Shown: positions 50,042 to 59,591, counted from the stretch's first letter. The stretch is DNA of 64,000 bases from Muribaculaceae bacterium (GCA_017443765.1 JAFSYB010000051.1:1-64000); one strand, 5' to 3'. The notes: a model not told the origin generated them from the letters alone. Numbers and translations: made by a program.

Positions 50042-51253
50042 ATGCTGACAGGCAAGCACATAATCGTTGGCATCACGGGCGGCATCGCTGCCTACAAGAC
50101 CGCCACGCTGGTTCGGCTGCTGGTTAAGGCTGGCGCCGAGGTGCAGGTGATTATGACCCCCAATGCACGGGAGTTTATCACCCCGGTCACCCTTTCCACG
50201 CTGAGCGGCAAGCCGGTCATCAGCGAGTTCTTCACCGCCAACACCGGCCAGTGGAACAGCCATGTGGACTTGGGGCTGTGGGCCGACGCCATGGTGGTGG
50301 CCCCGGCAACTGCCTCGACCATCGCCAAAATGGCCAACGGCGTGGCCGACAATATGCTTGTCACCACCTACCTCTCGGCCAAGGCACCTGTGTTTGTGGC
50401 ACCGGCGATGGATCTGGACATGATGCGCCACCCAACCACAGTGCGCAACATTGCGTTGCTGCGCTCCTACGGCAACCACATCATCGAGCCTGCCGAGGGC
50501 GAGCTGGCCAGCCATCTGGTGGGCAAGGGACGCATGGAGGAGCCCGAGAACATCTGCAAGGTGCTCGACGAGTTCTTCTCGCGCCGTGCCGACCTTGCGG
50601 GGAAGCGGGTTCTCATCACCGCCGGCCCCACTCGTGAGAGAATCGACCCGGTGCGCTACATCAGCAACTTCTCGAGCGGCAAGATGGGCTTTGCCCTGGC
50701 CGAGGAGTGCGCCAGCAGCGGCGCGCAAGTGACCCTTGTGGCAGGGCCGGTAGCCCTTGCAACCCGGCATCCCGCCATCACGCGCATCGATGTGGAGAGT
50801 GCACAGCAAATGCACGATGCCACGATGTCGCAGTTCCCGCAGGCTGACATCACCATCCTGTGCGCCGCTGTGGCCGACTATCGCGTGGACTGCGTGGCTG
50901 AGCGCAAAATCAAACGAGAGCACACCGACGAGCCCACGCTCAAGCTCGTGAAGAACCCCGACATCGCCCGTGCCACTGGGCAGGCCAAGCGCAACGGCCA
51001 GCTCACTGTGGGATTCGCACTTGAAACCGACAACGAGCAGGCCAACGCACTCGAGAAGCTGCAACGCAAGAACCTCGACATGATTGTGCTCAACTCGCTG
51101 CGCGACAAGCAGGCCGGTTTCCAGGTCGACACCAACCGTGTGACCATCATCACCGCCGACGGGCAACGCACCGAATACCCCCTGAAGCCCAAGCGCGATG
51201 TGGCTGCAGACATCGTGAACGCCATCATGCAGCTCATGAAACAGAAATCGTAA
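50042..51253 (+). CDS. coaBC: Bifunctional phosphopantothenoylcysteine decarboxylase / phosphopantothenate-cysteine ligase
   Basis: Two consecutive steps of coenzyme A synthesis in one 403-residue polypeptide. The N-terminal flavin-dependent CoaC domain starts VGITGGIAAYKTATLVR and has the catalytic His in WNSHVDLGLWADAM and PAMDLDMM. The CoaB domain begins near residue 186 with LITAGPTRERIDPVRYISN and includes KMGFALAEE and the substrate motif KLVKNPDI. It lies 2 nt after the exonuclease. coaE lies about 6 kb downstream in the same cluster. Confidence 0.96.
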   Translation: MLTGKHIIVGITGGIAAYKTATLVRLLVKAGAEVQVIMTPNAREFITPVTLSTLSGKPVISEFFTANTGQWNSHVDLGLWADAMVVAPATASTIAKMANGVADNMLVTTYLSAKAPVFVAPAMDLDMMRHPTTVRNIALLRSYGNHIIEPAEGELASHLVGKGRMEEPENICKVLDEFFSRRADLAGKRVLITAGPTRERIDPVRYISNFSSGKMGFALAEECASSGAQVTLVAGPVALATRHPAITRIDVESAQQMHDATMSQFPQADITILCAAVADYRVDCVAERKIKREHTDEPTLKLVKNPDIARATGQAKRNGQLTVGFALETDNEQANALEKLQRKNLDMIVLNSLRDKQAGFQVDTNRVTIITADGQRTEYPLKPKRDVAADIVNAIMQLMKQKS

Positions 51254-51272
51254 TCATTCAAAGTAAGAAACC

Positions 51273-52202
51273 ATGCGCCGACTGTTTACCGCCTTGTCGC
51301 TCCTCCTGCTCCTTGCCACCACGGCATGGGCGCAGGACGACGCACAGGAACTCAACTGCACCGTCGAGGTGAACTCCAGCAAAATAGCCAACGTGAGCAA
51401 GGACGTGTTCAACACCCTGCAACAAGCCATCACCGACTACATGAACACCACCAAGTGGACCGATGCGCAGTTTGGCTTCAACGAGCGAATCCAGTGCCGG
51501 CTCTACCTCACCGTGTCGGAATATGACGATGCTTCGGGACAGATGAAGGGCGACTTGCAAATCCAGTCGCAGCGACCCGTGTACAACAGCAGCTACACCA
51601 CCACAATCATCAACTTCAAGGACACGAAAATCGACTTCACCTACCAGGAAAACGAGCCCCTCGTGTTCAACGAACAGGAGATGCAGAGCAACCTCACCGC
51701 TATCCTCAATTTCTACGCCTACCTGATTATCGCCATGGATTTCGACACGTTTGCCCTGAACGGCGGCGACCCGTACTACGAGAAGGCGGCCAACGTGGTG
51801 CGCATGGGGCAGAGCTCGGGCGAGACCGGCTGGAAAGCTTTTGAGGATACGAAGAACCGCAGCGCGGTCATCAGCGCGTTCACCGACAAGCAAACCGCCG
51901 GCATTCGCGAAATACTTTACAACTATCACCGCTTGGGGCTTGACCAAATGGTGGTGAGTGTCGACAAGGGGCGCGCCACCATCACCAAGCAGCTTGAGGC
52001 GCTTAAGAAAATCTACGACGCCAACTCGATGAGCGTGTGCCTGTCGATGTTCCGCGATTCCAAGCTCGATGAACTGGTGAACATTTACAGCAAGGCCGGC
52101 ACAAGCGAGAAAGAGGCCGTGTATGAAACGCTCTATCCCATCTATCCCACCGACCTCGAACGCCTCGACAAAATCAAGAAACCCGACGAGAACAACTTCT
52201 GA
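51273..52202 (+). CDS. porD: DUF4835 protein, PorD-type (type IX secretion-associated)
   Basis: A 309-residue exported protein. A signal peptide (about 1-20, ending TTAWAQ) is followed by ELNCTVEVNSSKI, a DUF4835 signature, and FNERIQCRLYLTVSEY. The family includes PorD of the type IX secretion system in Porphyromonas; members occur across Bacteroidota even without a full T9SS. Its position between coaBC and recN is a conserved gene order in the phylum as I know it. Whether this strain has a T9SS cannot be told here. Confidence 0.85.
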   Translation: MRRLFTALSLLLLLATTAWAQDDAQELNCTVEVNSSKIANVSKDVFNTLQQAITDYMNTTKWTDAQFGFNERIQCRLYLTVSEYDDASGQMKGDLQIQSQRPVYNSSYTTTIINFKDTKIDFTYQENEPLVFNEQEMQSNLTAILNFYAYLIIAMDFDTFALNGGDPYYEKAANVVRMGQSSGETGWKAFEDTKNRSAVISAFTDKQTAGIREILYNYHRLGLDQMVVSVDKGRATITKQLEALKKIYDANSMSVCLSMFRDSKLDELVNIYSKAGTSEKEAVYETLYPIYPTDLERLDKIKKPDENNF

Positions 52203-52220
52203 CCCACCACAGCCGCCGAT

Positions 52221-53897
52221 ATGCTCACGACTTTGTCCATCACCAACTACGCCCTTATCGACCACTTGGAAGTGCGCTTCGAGCCGGGGCTGACCATCAT
52301 CACAGGTGAAACCGGAGCTGGCAAGTCGATCATCATGGGAGCCTTGTCGCTCATTCTGGGTGAGCGAGCTTCCACGCAGGCCATTCGCGACCGCAACGCG
52401 AAGACCATCGTCGAGGCCGTTTTCCACATTGGAGGGTTCGGCCTCGAGGCCGCTTTTGCCCAAGCCGACATCGATTATGCCGACGAGTGCATCTTGCGTC
52501 GTGAAATCAGCGCAACGGGCCGCTCACGCACCTTTGTCAACGACACCCCGGTGCCGGTTGCCACGCTCAAAGAGATTGCCACGCGCCTGGTCGACATTCA
52601 CTCGCAGCACAGCAATATGCTGCTGGCAACTCCCGAATTCCAACTCGACATCCTCGACGCCATAGCCCATTGCGGGCAATTGTGCAAGGAATACGGCTCA
52701 TGCTATGGCACGATGAAAGCCACCGAGCGTGAGCTCGGGCAGTTGCGCGACGGGGTGGTGAAAGCTCGCGCCGACCAGGATTACCTGCTCTTCCAGTGCA
52801 CGCAGCTACAGCAGCTCAATCTCTCGCCCGACGAGGATGTCAACCTCGAGGCACGCCAGCAGCGGCTGGCCAATGCCGGCACCATCAAGGAGCAGCTGTG
52901 GGCCGCCGCAAGCGCAATAGACAACGACGACGATTCCACCCTCCAGCGCCTGAAAGACGCTGCCACTCACATCGCCGCCATAGAGCCAATGCTTGACGAG
53001 CTGCACGGCGTGGGCGACCGTTTGCAAGCAACGCTTATCGAACTCAAGGACATTGCCGCCACAGTCACCGACCTGCAAGACGCCTTGGACACCGACCCCG
53101 AGGAGTTACAGCGCGTCGAAAACCGGCTGAACGACATCTACTCGCTCGAGCGCAAGCACAATGTGCAGTCGGTGAACCAGCTCCTTGAGGTGCAGCACCG
53201 CATAGAGCAGCAGTTGGCCGACATTGACTGTGGCGACGAGCGGGTGCAACAACTCGAGGCCTTGCTCGGCCAGCAGCGACAAGCGGCCGAGACGCTTGCC
53301 CACCAACTCACCCAAGCACGCAAGCTCGCCGCACAACAATTCGAGCAGCAACTGGTGCAACAAGCTGTGAAACTGGGACTGAAAAACGTTCAGTTCCAAG
53401 TTCGTTTCACAGCCGTACCCCTCAATGCGCATGGAGCCGATGCCGTGGAGTTCATGATGGCGTTCAACAAGAACCAGTCCCTGATGCCCGTTCGTGACAC
53501 GGCCTCGGGTGGCGAAATCTCGCGGGTGATGCTGTGCATCAAGGCCATTGTGGCGCGTTCGATGTGCCTGCCCACCATCATTTTCGACGAGGTGGACACC
53601 GGTGTGTCGGGCGACACGGCAAGCATGATAGGCGAAATGATGGGCGACATTGCCCGCTCGATTCAGGTGATTGCCATCACCCACCTGCCGCAAGTGGCCG
53701 CTCACGGCAACAGCCACCTCAAAGTGTTCAAGACCGACACCGACAACACCACGCATACCAGCGTGAAAACCCTCGACCACGAGCAGCACATCCTTGAGGT
53801 TGCACGCATGCTCAGCGGACGCCAACTCGACCAAGCAGCCATCGACAATGCCAAGTCGCTTATCAAGGCATCGGCGAACCAAGATCCAAGACCGTAG
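52221..53897 (+). CDS. recN: DNA repair protein RecN (SMC-like)
   Basis: Cohesin-like ATPase in double-strand break repair, 558 residues. It starts with LSITNYALIDHLEVRFEPG and Walker A GETGAGKSIIMGAL at about residues 30-43. A long coiled-coil middle (about 170-385) follows, then the signature SGGEISRVMLCIKAIV and Walker B PTIIFDEVDTGVSGDTAS. The closing segment QVIAITHLPQVAAHG is characteristic of RecN. The start lies 18 nt after porD. Confidence 0.96.
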   Translation: MLTTLSITNYALIDHLEVRFEPGLTIITGETGAGKSIIMGALSLILGERASTQAIRDRNAKTIVEAVFHIGGFGLEAAFAQADIDYADECILRREISATGRSRTFVNDTPVPVATLKEIATRLVDIHSQHSNMLLATPEFQLDILDAIAHCGQLCKEYGSCYGTMKATERELGQLRDGVVKARADQDYLLFQCTQLQQLNLSPDEDVNLEARQQRLANAGTIKEQLWAAASAIDNDDDSTLQRLKDAATHIAAIEPMLDELHGVGDRLQATLIELKDIAATVTDLQDALDTDPEELQRVENRLNDIYSLERKHNVQSVNQLLEVQHRIEQQLADIDCGDERVQQLEALLGQQRQAAETLAHQLTQARKLAAQQFEQQLVQQAVKLGLKNVQFQVRFTAVPLNAHGADAVEFMMAFNKNQSLMPVRDTASGGEISRVMLCIKAIVARSMCLPTIIFDEVDTGVSGDTASMIGEMMGDIARSIQVIAITHLPQVAAHGNSHLKVFKTDTDNTTHTSVKTLDHEQHILEVARMLSGRQLDQAAIDNAKSLIKASANQDPRP

Positions 53898-53950
53898 ACC
53901 ACCCTCACTTCCAATCCGTCACAGATAACAATCACCAACCACCAACCCCT

Positions 53951-54736
53951 ATGAATCCCCTCATTCCCATTACGGATAAGCCCACTACTCCTGAATGTCT
54001 CTATGGCCTTCATGGCGTTATGGAGGCGCTTGACGCGGGCAAGACCATCGACAAAATCCTCCTTCGCAAAGACCTGCAGGCCGAGTGGAGCGACGAGCTG
54101 CATGACAAGGCCCGCCAACTTGGAGTGCCCGTGCAGCTTGTGCCCGTACAGAAGCTCGACCGCATAACACGCAAAAACCACCAGGGTGTCATTGCCTTGC
54201 TGGCCGCTGTGGATTATTATAAAGTGGACCAGCTTGTGCCCGCGCTCTTCGAGGCGGGCGAGAACCCCTTTATGGTAGTGCTCGACGGCGTGACCGATGT
54301 GCGCAACTTCGGAGCCATCGCCCGCACCTGCGAGTGTGCCGGTGTCAGTGCCATCGTCATTCCCGAGCGAGGCAGCGTGAGCGTGAACGCCGATGCCGTC
54401 AAGACATCGGCCGGCGCACTCAACCACCTGCCGGTGTGCCGCGTGTCAAATCTGGTGAGAGCCGTGCGTTACCTGCGCGACAGTGGGTTCCGGATTGTGG
54501 GTACCAGCGACAAGAATGCGCAAATCTATACCGAAGCCGACTACACCGGCCCTGTGGCACTCGTGCTCGGCGCCGAGGACGAGGGCATATCCAACGACGT
54601 GATGCGGCTGTGCGACGACTGTGTGGCTATTCCTGAATTCGGAAACATTCACTCGCTCAACGTCTCGGTGGCGGCCGGCGTGATGATTTACGAGGTCGTG
54701 CGACAACGCATGGCCGATAATCAGCGCGTGATGTGA
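53951..54736 (+). CDS. rlmB: TrmH/RlmB-family RNA 2'-O-methyltransferase
   Basis: SPOUT methyltransferase of 261 residues, probably acting on 23S rRNA. An N-terminal substrate-binding domain (about 10-85, starting LYGLHGVMEALDAG) is followed by the knotted domain with DGVTDVRNFGAIARTCEC, VLGAEDEGISNDV and IPEFGNIHSLNVSVAAGVM, the three SPOUT motifs. RlmB versus another TrmH-family enzyme cannot be fixed from sequence reading alone. It lies 53 nt after recN. Confidence 0.85.
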   Translation: MNPLIPITDKPTTPECLYGLHGVMEALDAGKTIDKILLRKDLQAEWSDELHDKARQLGVPVQLVPVQKLDRITRKNHQGVIALLAAVDYYKVDQLVPALFEAGENPFMVVLDGVTDVRNFGAIARTCECAGVSAIVIPERGSVSVNADAVKTSAGALNHLPVCRVSNLVRAVRYLRDSGFRIVGTSDKNAQIYTEADYTGPVALVLGAEDEGISNDVMRLCDDCVAIPEFGNIHSLNVSVAAGVMIYEVVRQRMADNQRVM

Positions 54737-54753
54737 TTTTACTTTGCCTTGAA

Positions 54754-54785
54754 TTTGGCCACGACAGCTTTTTTGTGTAATTTTG
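54754..54785 (+). promoter_or_regulatory. Bacteroidota-type promoter for nusB
   Basis: TTTG (54754-54757), 20-nt spacer, TAATTTTG (54778-54785); both boxes exact. It gives a leader of about 20 nt before the ATG at 54811. Confidence 0.65.
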
Positions 54786-54810
54786 CGTCCAAATACTGAC
54801 ATCAAAAGCA

Positions 54811-55740
54811 ATGATTACCCGCATCCTTATTCGGGTGAAGGTGTTGCAAACGCTCTACAGCTATATGCTCACCAAGCCCTACCGAACTATGGATCAAGCT
54901 ATTAAAGAGCTTGACAATGCGTTCGAGAAGTCGCATGAGCTCTATTATTACCTGCTCCGACTGCTTGTAGAGCTCACCGACCTGCAAGACCGCCGCCTTG
55001 ATGAGGCAAAGCACAAGTTCAAGCCTACCGACGAAGAACTGAACCCCGACACGCGGTTCATCGACAACCGCCTTGTACAGGCACTGCGCGACAATGCCCA
55101 ATTCACCCGTTATTGTCGCAACCGGCTCATTGCCTGGGACGACCTGCTCTTCCTGCGGGCCATGCTCGACCGCATATTGCAAAGCGAGTATTACGTCGCT
55201 TACATGGCACTGGACCAGGCAACGCTGGCCGACGACTGTGAGCTGTGGATTCACTTGCTCCAAAGGGTGATTGTCACCGATGAGATGTTCGAAGACAAAA
55301 CCGAGGCCATGTCGGTCTATTGGAGTTGCGAGGACATTCGCATCATGAGCGACTTTGCCGCAAAAACCATACGCAAAATCCAAGAGGGCGACCCCGACCC
55401 GCTCATTCCCATGTTCCGCACCGACGACGACCAGGAGTACGGAGAAAAGCTCTTCAAACGCACTGTTCAGCAAATGGACGAGAACAACATCTTGATCGAT
55501 AGCCTTGTGCGCCACGACCGCTGGGAACACAACCGCATCGCACTCATGGACCGCCTCATTATGTGCGCCGCCATCAGCGAGATGAAGTGTTTCGATTCCA
55601 TTCCTACCAATGTCACTCTGAACGAATACATCGAACTGGCGAAGATTTTCAGCACTCCCAACAGCGGGCAATTTGTGAACGGCGTCCTCAACGCCGCCGT
55701 CAACAGCCTCAAGGAACGCGGCCGAGTGACCAAGCAGTAG
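54811..55740 (+). CDS. nusB: Transcription antitermination factor NusB (long Bacteroidota form)
   Basis: A 309-residue protein, twice the length of enterobacterial NusB. Its N-terminus (ITRILIRVKVLQTLYSYM) and C-terminal NusB fold (about 220-305: RLIMCAAISEMKC, NEYIELAKIFSTPNSGQFVNGVL) match the family, and the extra N-terminal half is usual for Bacteroidales. It acts with NusE in rRNA antitermination. It heads a transcript with yajC, the YbbR protein and coaE. Confidence 0.93.
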   Translation: MITRILIRVKVLQTLYSYMLTKPYRTMDQAIKELDNAFEKSHELYYYLLRLLVELTDLQDRRLDEAKHKFKPTDEELNPDTRFIDNRLVQALRDNAQFTRYCRNRLIAWDDLLFLRAMLDRILQSEYYVAYMALDQATLADDCELWIHLLQRVIVTDEMFEDKTEAMSVYWSCEDIRIMSDFAAKTIRKIQEGDPDPLIPMFRTDDDQEYGEKLFKRTVQQMDENNILIDSLVRHDRWEHNRIALMDRLIMCAAISEMKCFDSIPTNVTLNEYIELAKIFSTPNSGQFVNGVLNAAVNSLKERGRVTKQ

Positions 55741-55807
55741 ACCGTGGGACCACGGCAATTTTCGAGGCCAAAACGAAGGTAAAAACGAACCAAACCAACT
55801 ATTCAAT

Positions 55808-56143
55808 ATGCTAAGCACTATTCTTTTGGATGCCGCTGCACCAGGTGGCAGTGGATGGAGCACACTCGTGATGATTGCCATCCTGATTGCGATTTTCTAT
55901 TTTTTCATGATTCGACCCCAGTCGCAGAAGCAGAAGAAAATCAACAACTTCCGCTCATCGCTCAAGAACGGCGACAAGGTGATGACCGCCGGCGGAATCT
56001 ATGGCAAAATTCGCGAGGTGAAAGACAAAACCGTCCTGCTCGAAGTGGCCGATGGCGTGAAGCTGCGCATGGACATCAACAGCATCTACCAGTCGATGGA
56101 GGATGTTAACGAAACCGGAGCCAATCCCAAGGAAAACAACTAA
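55808..56143 (+). CDS. yajC: Preprotein translocase subunit YajC
   Basis: A 111-residue single-pass membrane protein. The helix (about 19-37, LVMIAILIAIFYFFMIRPQ) with the family motif FFMIRPQSQKQKK is followed by the conserved cytoplasmic domain NGDKVMTAGGIYGKIREVKD. It associates with SecDF at the translocon; secDF is not in this window. It sits 67 nt after nusB. Confidence 0.95.
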   Translation: MLSTILLDAAAPGGSGWSTLVMIAILIAIFYFFMIRPQSQKQKKINNFRSSLKNGDKVMTAGGIYGKIREVKDKTVLLEVADGVKLRMDINSIYQSMEDVNETGANPKENN

Positions 56144-56166
56144 TCCCCCTCCCTCGTGACTGCGCT

Positions 56167-57141
56167 GTGAGTTTCTGGACCGACAATTACCGCAAACTGA
56201 GGAATTTCCACATCAAGTCGAGCAGGACGCGTGCCATCCTGCTCTATGCATTCTTTGTCGTGATTTCGGCCATTTTCTGGTGGTTCATCAAGGCAAACGA
56301 CCGCATTACCGACTCTTTCGAGATTCCAGTGGTGATTGAGAAACCCGATTCGGTGCGTTTCTTCACACCGCCACCACAGTACATCACGGTAACCGTCACC
56401 GAACGAGGCTCCTTTTTCCTGAAAGCGATGTTCAGGCGTGTGCCGCCCATTGTCATCAAGCTAAGTGACTATTCCACTGCCGACGACCACCTGCTGGTGA
56501 GCCAGCCCAAACTCGTGGAGCTTGTCAAGAAATCGCTCAACCTTATCCGGAGCCAGTCAATCTCTATCGACGAAACCATCGACATCGCCTTTGCCGCCCA
56601 CAGCAAGCGTGTGCCCGTGAAATATTATGTGAAAGCCACGGCTGCCTTGGGCTATGTCCTTGTGTCGGCCGAGGCACACGACTCGGTCACCGTCTATGCC
56701 TCGCGCAAGACATTGCAAAACATCACCATCGCCGACAGCAAGGACACCACCTGCTCCAACCTCAAGGCTTCGACGCAAATCGAGGTGCCTATCACGCATA
56801 TCAAGAATGCCATCGTCGAGCCCAGGAGAGTAAAGATGGATCTTCAGGTGGAGAAACTCATCGAGCGCACTCGCACTGTCGCCATTGAGTTGCGCAATGC
56901 CCCCAAAGGGGTGAGCATGATTTTCCTGCCCCCCACCGTCAAAATCAAGTACTGGGTGGTTGAAAGCAAGGCCAATCTCAACGGCACGTTCACCGTTGTG
57001 GTTGATTACAACACGATTGACTCGACCTCGCGCAACAGGCGGGCGCCCTTGCTCAAAGGCGAGCGCCCAGGATTTATCAACAACGACAGCGTGGTTATCG
57101 AGAAAGACAGCGTGAGTTATATTATCGAGAAGCAGCTATGA
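56167..57141 (+). CDS. YbbR-domain protein (CdaR-like)
   Basis: A 324-residue protein with one N-terminal transmembrane helix (about 20-40) and an extracytoplasmic region of repeated YbbR-like beta segments (for example IEKPDSVRFFTPPPQYITVTV, about residue 58 on, shortened here in description). In Firmicutes CdaR regulates the c-di-AMP cyclase CdaA; a similar role in Bacteroidota is inference. The start is read as GTG at 56167, 24 nt after yajC. Its stop overlaps the coaE ATG (ATGA). Confidence 0.8.
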   Translation: MSFWTDNYRKLRNFHIKSSRTRAILLYAFFVVISAIFWWFIKANDRITDSFEIPVVIEKPDSVRFFTPPPQYITVTVTERGSFFLKAMFRRVPPIVIKLSDYSTADDHLLVSQPKLVELVKKSLNLIRSQSISIDETIDIAFAAHSKRVPVKYYVKATAALGYVLVSAEAHDSVTVYASRKTLQNITIADSKDTTCSNLKASTQIEVPITHIKNAIVEPRRVKMDLQVEKLIERTRTVAIELRNAPKGVSMIFLPPTVKIKYWVVESKANLNGTFTVVVDYNTIDSTSRNRRAPLLKGERPGFINNDSVVIEKDSVSYIIEKQL

Positions 57142-57713
57142 CCCACCCACCGCACCTCACCATCATTGCCGGCGGCATTGGCAGCGGCAAAAGCGTTGTC
57201 GCACGGCTGCTGCGCGTGATGGGCTATGCCACCTACGACTGCGACGCAAGGGCTAAATGGCTCATGAACCACGACCCCGCGCTGCGCCAGGCAATAGTCA
57301 CCCTGCTTGGCACTGAAGCCTACGGCAGCGATGGCACACTCAACCGCGCATATATGGCCGAGCGCATTTTCGGCAACGAGGCCATGCGCACAGCGCTCAA
57401 CGCGCTCGTGCACCCAGCGGTCAAGGCCGACATTGCCCGATGGATACAACAGGCAGGAGCGGCAAGGTGTTTTGTCGAAACAGCACTGCTGCACGAGAGC
57501 GGGCTCAACGAGTTGGCTCACAGCGTGTGGTGCGTCGATGCTCCCACTCAGGTGCGTGTGGCGCGCGTGATGGCGCGCAGCGCACTCACCGAGGCGCAAG
57601 TGAGGCAACGCATTGCCGCACAACAGCTGCCCGCAACCGGAATCCGGATTGTCAACGACGGCACACGGCCCATCATGACGCAAGTGTTGCACCTGCTGCG
57701 CAAAAATATTTGA
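57138..57713 (+). CDS. coaE: Dephospho-CoA kinase
   Basis: Last step of CoA synthesis (3'-phosphorylation of dephospho-CoA). It has 191 residues. The P-loop GGIGSGKSVVAR is near the N-terminus, followed by YDCDARAKWLM and the lid/base motifs FVETALLHES and RVMARSALTEAQVRQRI. Its start overlaps the YbbR stop by 4 nt, implying coupling. Together with coaBC upstream it places most late CoA steps in the same region; coaD is not seen. Confidence 0.95.
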   Translation: MTHPPHLTIIAGGIGSGKSVVARLLRVMGYATYDCDARAKWLMNHDPALRQAIVTLLGTEAYGSDGTLNRAYMAERIFGNEAMRTALNALVHPAVKADIARWIQQAGAARCFVETALLHESGLNELAHSVWCVDAPTQVRVARVMARSALTEAQVRQRIAAQQLPATGIRIVNDGTRPIMTQVLHLLRKNI

Positions 57714-57748
57714 TTCTTTATCTCAAATCATTTATACTTTAACCGATT

Positions 57749-58219
57749 ATGTTGAAGAAAATCCTTTGCATTACTGGCCGCTCAGGCTTATTTGAACTTA
57801 AATCCTACGGCAAGAACATGGTCATTGTTGAGAGCTTGATTGACCACAAACGCTCTCCCGCCTACTCACGCGAGAAAATCGTGTCGCTGGGCGACATTGC
57901 CATTTACACCACCGCCGAGGACAAACCACTGGCCGAAGTGCTGGAAACCATTCGCGACAAATACGAGGGCAAGCCACTCGACCTGGAGCTGATTAAAACC
58001 GACCAGCAAATCGACGAGTTTTTTGCCGCTGTGCTTCCGAACTACGACGTGGACCGCGTGCACCGTTCCGACATCAAGAAGCTGGCTAAGTGGTACAACA
58101 TTCTTGTGGGCGCCGGCATCACCGAGTTCAAGGCCGAGGCCAAAGAGGAACAACAAGACAGCGAGGCCGCCAAGCCCGCCGACGACACGCCGCAGGACGG
58201 CACTGCCTCGGACGCCTGA
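57749..58219 (+). CDS. DUF5606 protein
   Basis: A 156-residue cytoplasmic protein with the DUF5606 N-terminus (ILCITGRSGLFELKSY), a second segment KIVSLGDIAIYTT, and RSDIKKLAKWYNIL near residue 108. An acidic low-complexity tail of about 28 residues (KEEQQDSEAAKPADD) follows. The function is unknown. The gene is a regular neighbour of coaE in Bacteroidales as I know it. Its stop overlaps the following ATG (TGATG). Confidence 0.85.
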   Translation: MLKKILCITGRSGLFELKSYGKNMVIVESLIDHKRSPAYSREKIVSLGDIAIYTTAEDKPLAEVLETIRDKYEGKPLDLELIKTDQQIDEFFAAVLPNYDVDRVHRSDIKKLAKWYNILVGAGITEFKAEAKEEQQDSEAAKPADDTPQDGTASDA

Positions 58220-58812
58220 TGAACTCGCACCGTCTCGCCCAGACGGCAAGTCACTGTATTGTGCGATGCCTGCTCCTGCTGCTGTTGGCAGGAGCAGTGG
58301 CATCGTGCCACAAAGGCGCGAGCGTGAAATCGCATCGCGACTATCATCGCGAAACCCGTGATGGAAGCGGGCGCACAGACGGACGCACCCACACCGACGG
58401 CGACTGGGCCACGCTCGACATCGCGCTCACTCGCGACGACAACGCAGCATTGTACCGCGAGCTGCGTGCATGGCTCGGCACGCCCTATCAGTACGCTGCC
58501 AGCACACGCGGTGTTGGCACCGACTGCTCGGGAATGGTGATGGAAGTGTATCGCACCGTCTATGGCAAGGTGCTCGAGCGCAACTCGGCCCGGATGTACG
58601 AGAAAAACTGCACACCCGTCCAGCGCGAAAAGCTCCGTGAGGGCGACCTCGTGTTTTTTAATGGCAAGCAGCCCGGACGCATCACCCATGTGGGCATCTA
58701 CCTCAAGGACGGACACTTTGCCCACACCTCATCGTCACGCGGCGTGATGGTGAGCCACCTCGACGACCGCTACTGGCGCGAGCACTACCAGTGCGCCGGC
58801 CGAGTGAAATAG
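58219..58812 (+). CDS. NlpC/P60-family lipoprotein (C40 peptidase)
   Basis: A 197-residue cell-wall hydrolase. The signal sequence ends in a good lipobox (LAGAVASC), predicting a lipid-anchored Cys near residue 34. The catalytic Cys is in GVGTDCSGMVMEVY (near residue 99), the His in GRITHVGIYL (near residue 155), and the fold includes GDLVFFNG. It is expected to cut gamma-D-Glu to diamino acid bonds of peptidoglycan. The ATG at 58219 overlaps the DUF5606 stop by 1 nt; earlier in-frame ATGs lie inside DUF5606 and give a non-signal N-terminus. Confidence 0.9.
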   Translation: MNSHRLAQTASHCIVRCLLLLLLAGAVASCHKGASVKSHRDYHRETRDGSGRTDGRTHTDGDWATLDIALTRDDNAALYRELRAWLGTPYQYAASTRGVGTDCSGMVMEVYRTVYGKVLERNSARMYEKNCTPVQREKLREGDLVFFNGKQPGRITHVGIYLKDGHFAHTSSSRGVMVSHLDDRYWREHYQCAGRVK

Positions 58813-58925
58813 CACACACACCAATGATGCTCGTACTCTGTTGTCGCCACGCGGCACAAAGATAATAGCAGCCATCGTGGAGTGAGGGCTGCGCAAGGCC
58901 TCTTTTCCTGCCTCAATACCTCCAA

Positions 58926-59591
58926 CTAATATTGCCGTGGTCCGAAGATGGCGGTGCCGATACGGACGAGGTTGCTCCCATGCTCGACGGCAATGGGCCA
59001 GTCGTCGCTCATGCCCATGCTCAAAGTGTCGAAGTCGGCATTATCGGCAAAAAACTCCTCGCGCACCAGGTCAAAGGTGTTCTTGACCAGGTCGAACTCG
59101 CGTGCGATTTGCTCGCGGTTGTCGGTGAGCGAGGCCATGGCCATCAGTCCGCGAAGCCGCACGGCGGGCAGTCCCTGCACCTCATTGATGGTGAGTGCGC
59201 TGAGCAGTTCGGCAACCAGAAATCCGCTCTTGGCTTCCTCCTGGGCCACGTGCAGCTGCAACAGGACGTCGATGGTGCGGCCGGCTTTCACAGCCTCGTT
59301 GCTGATGAGGTGCAGCAGCCGCACCGAGTCCACACTCTGAATCATCGCCGCGTGCTGCACCACGGTGCGCACTTTGTTGGTCTGCAGATGGCCAATGAAG
59401 TGCCACTGCACGTCGGGCGGCAACTGCGGTGCCTTGGCGGCCAGTTCCTGGGCGCGGTTCTCGCCGAAGTGGCGCTGCCCGGCACCGTAGGCCTGCATTA
59501 GTGCCTCGACAGGGTGGAATTTCGACACGGCCACCAGCTGCACGCCACAAGGCAGCAGCGACCTGACGTGAAGAATGTTGTCGGCAATCAT
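58926..59591 (-). CDS. YggS-family PLP homeostasis protein
   Basis: PLP-binding alanine-racemase-like barrel of 221 residues without known catalysis; it maintains PLP balance. The PLP Lys is in LVAVSKFHPVEAL, followed by FGENRAQEL, WHFIGHLQTNKV and a SMGMSDDWPIAVEHGSNLVRIG closing segment, the classic YggS order. The ATG overlaps the DUF4494 stop by 1 nt (TGATG). It converges with the NlpC/P60 lipoprotein gene across 113 nt, which contain only a weak 6-bp hairpin (58868-58892). Confidence 0.93.
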   Translation of the reverse strand: MIADNILHVRSLLPCGVQLVAVSKFHPVEALMQAYGAGQRHFGENRAQELAAKAPQLPPDVQWHFIGHLQTNKVRTVVQHAAMIQSVDSVRLLHLISNEAVKAGRTIDVLLQLHVAQEEAKSGFLVAELLSALTINEVQGLPAVRLRGLMAMASLTDNREQIAREFDLVKNTFDLVREEFFADNADFDTLSMGMSDDWPIAVEHGSNLVRIGTAIFGPRQY

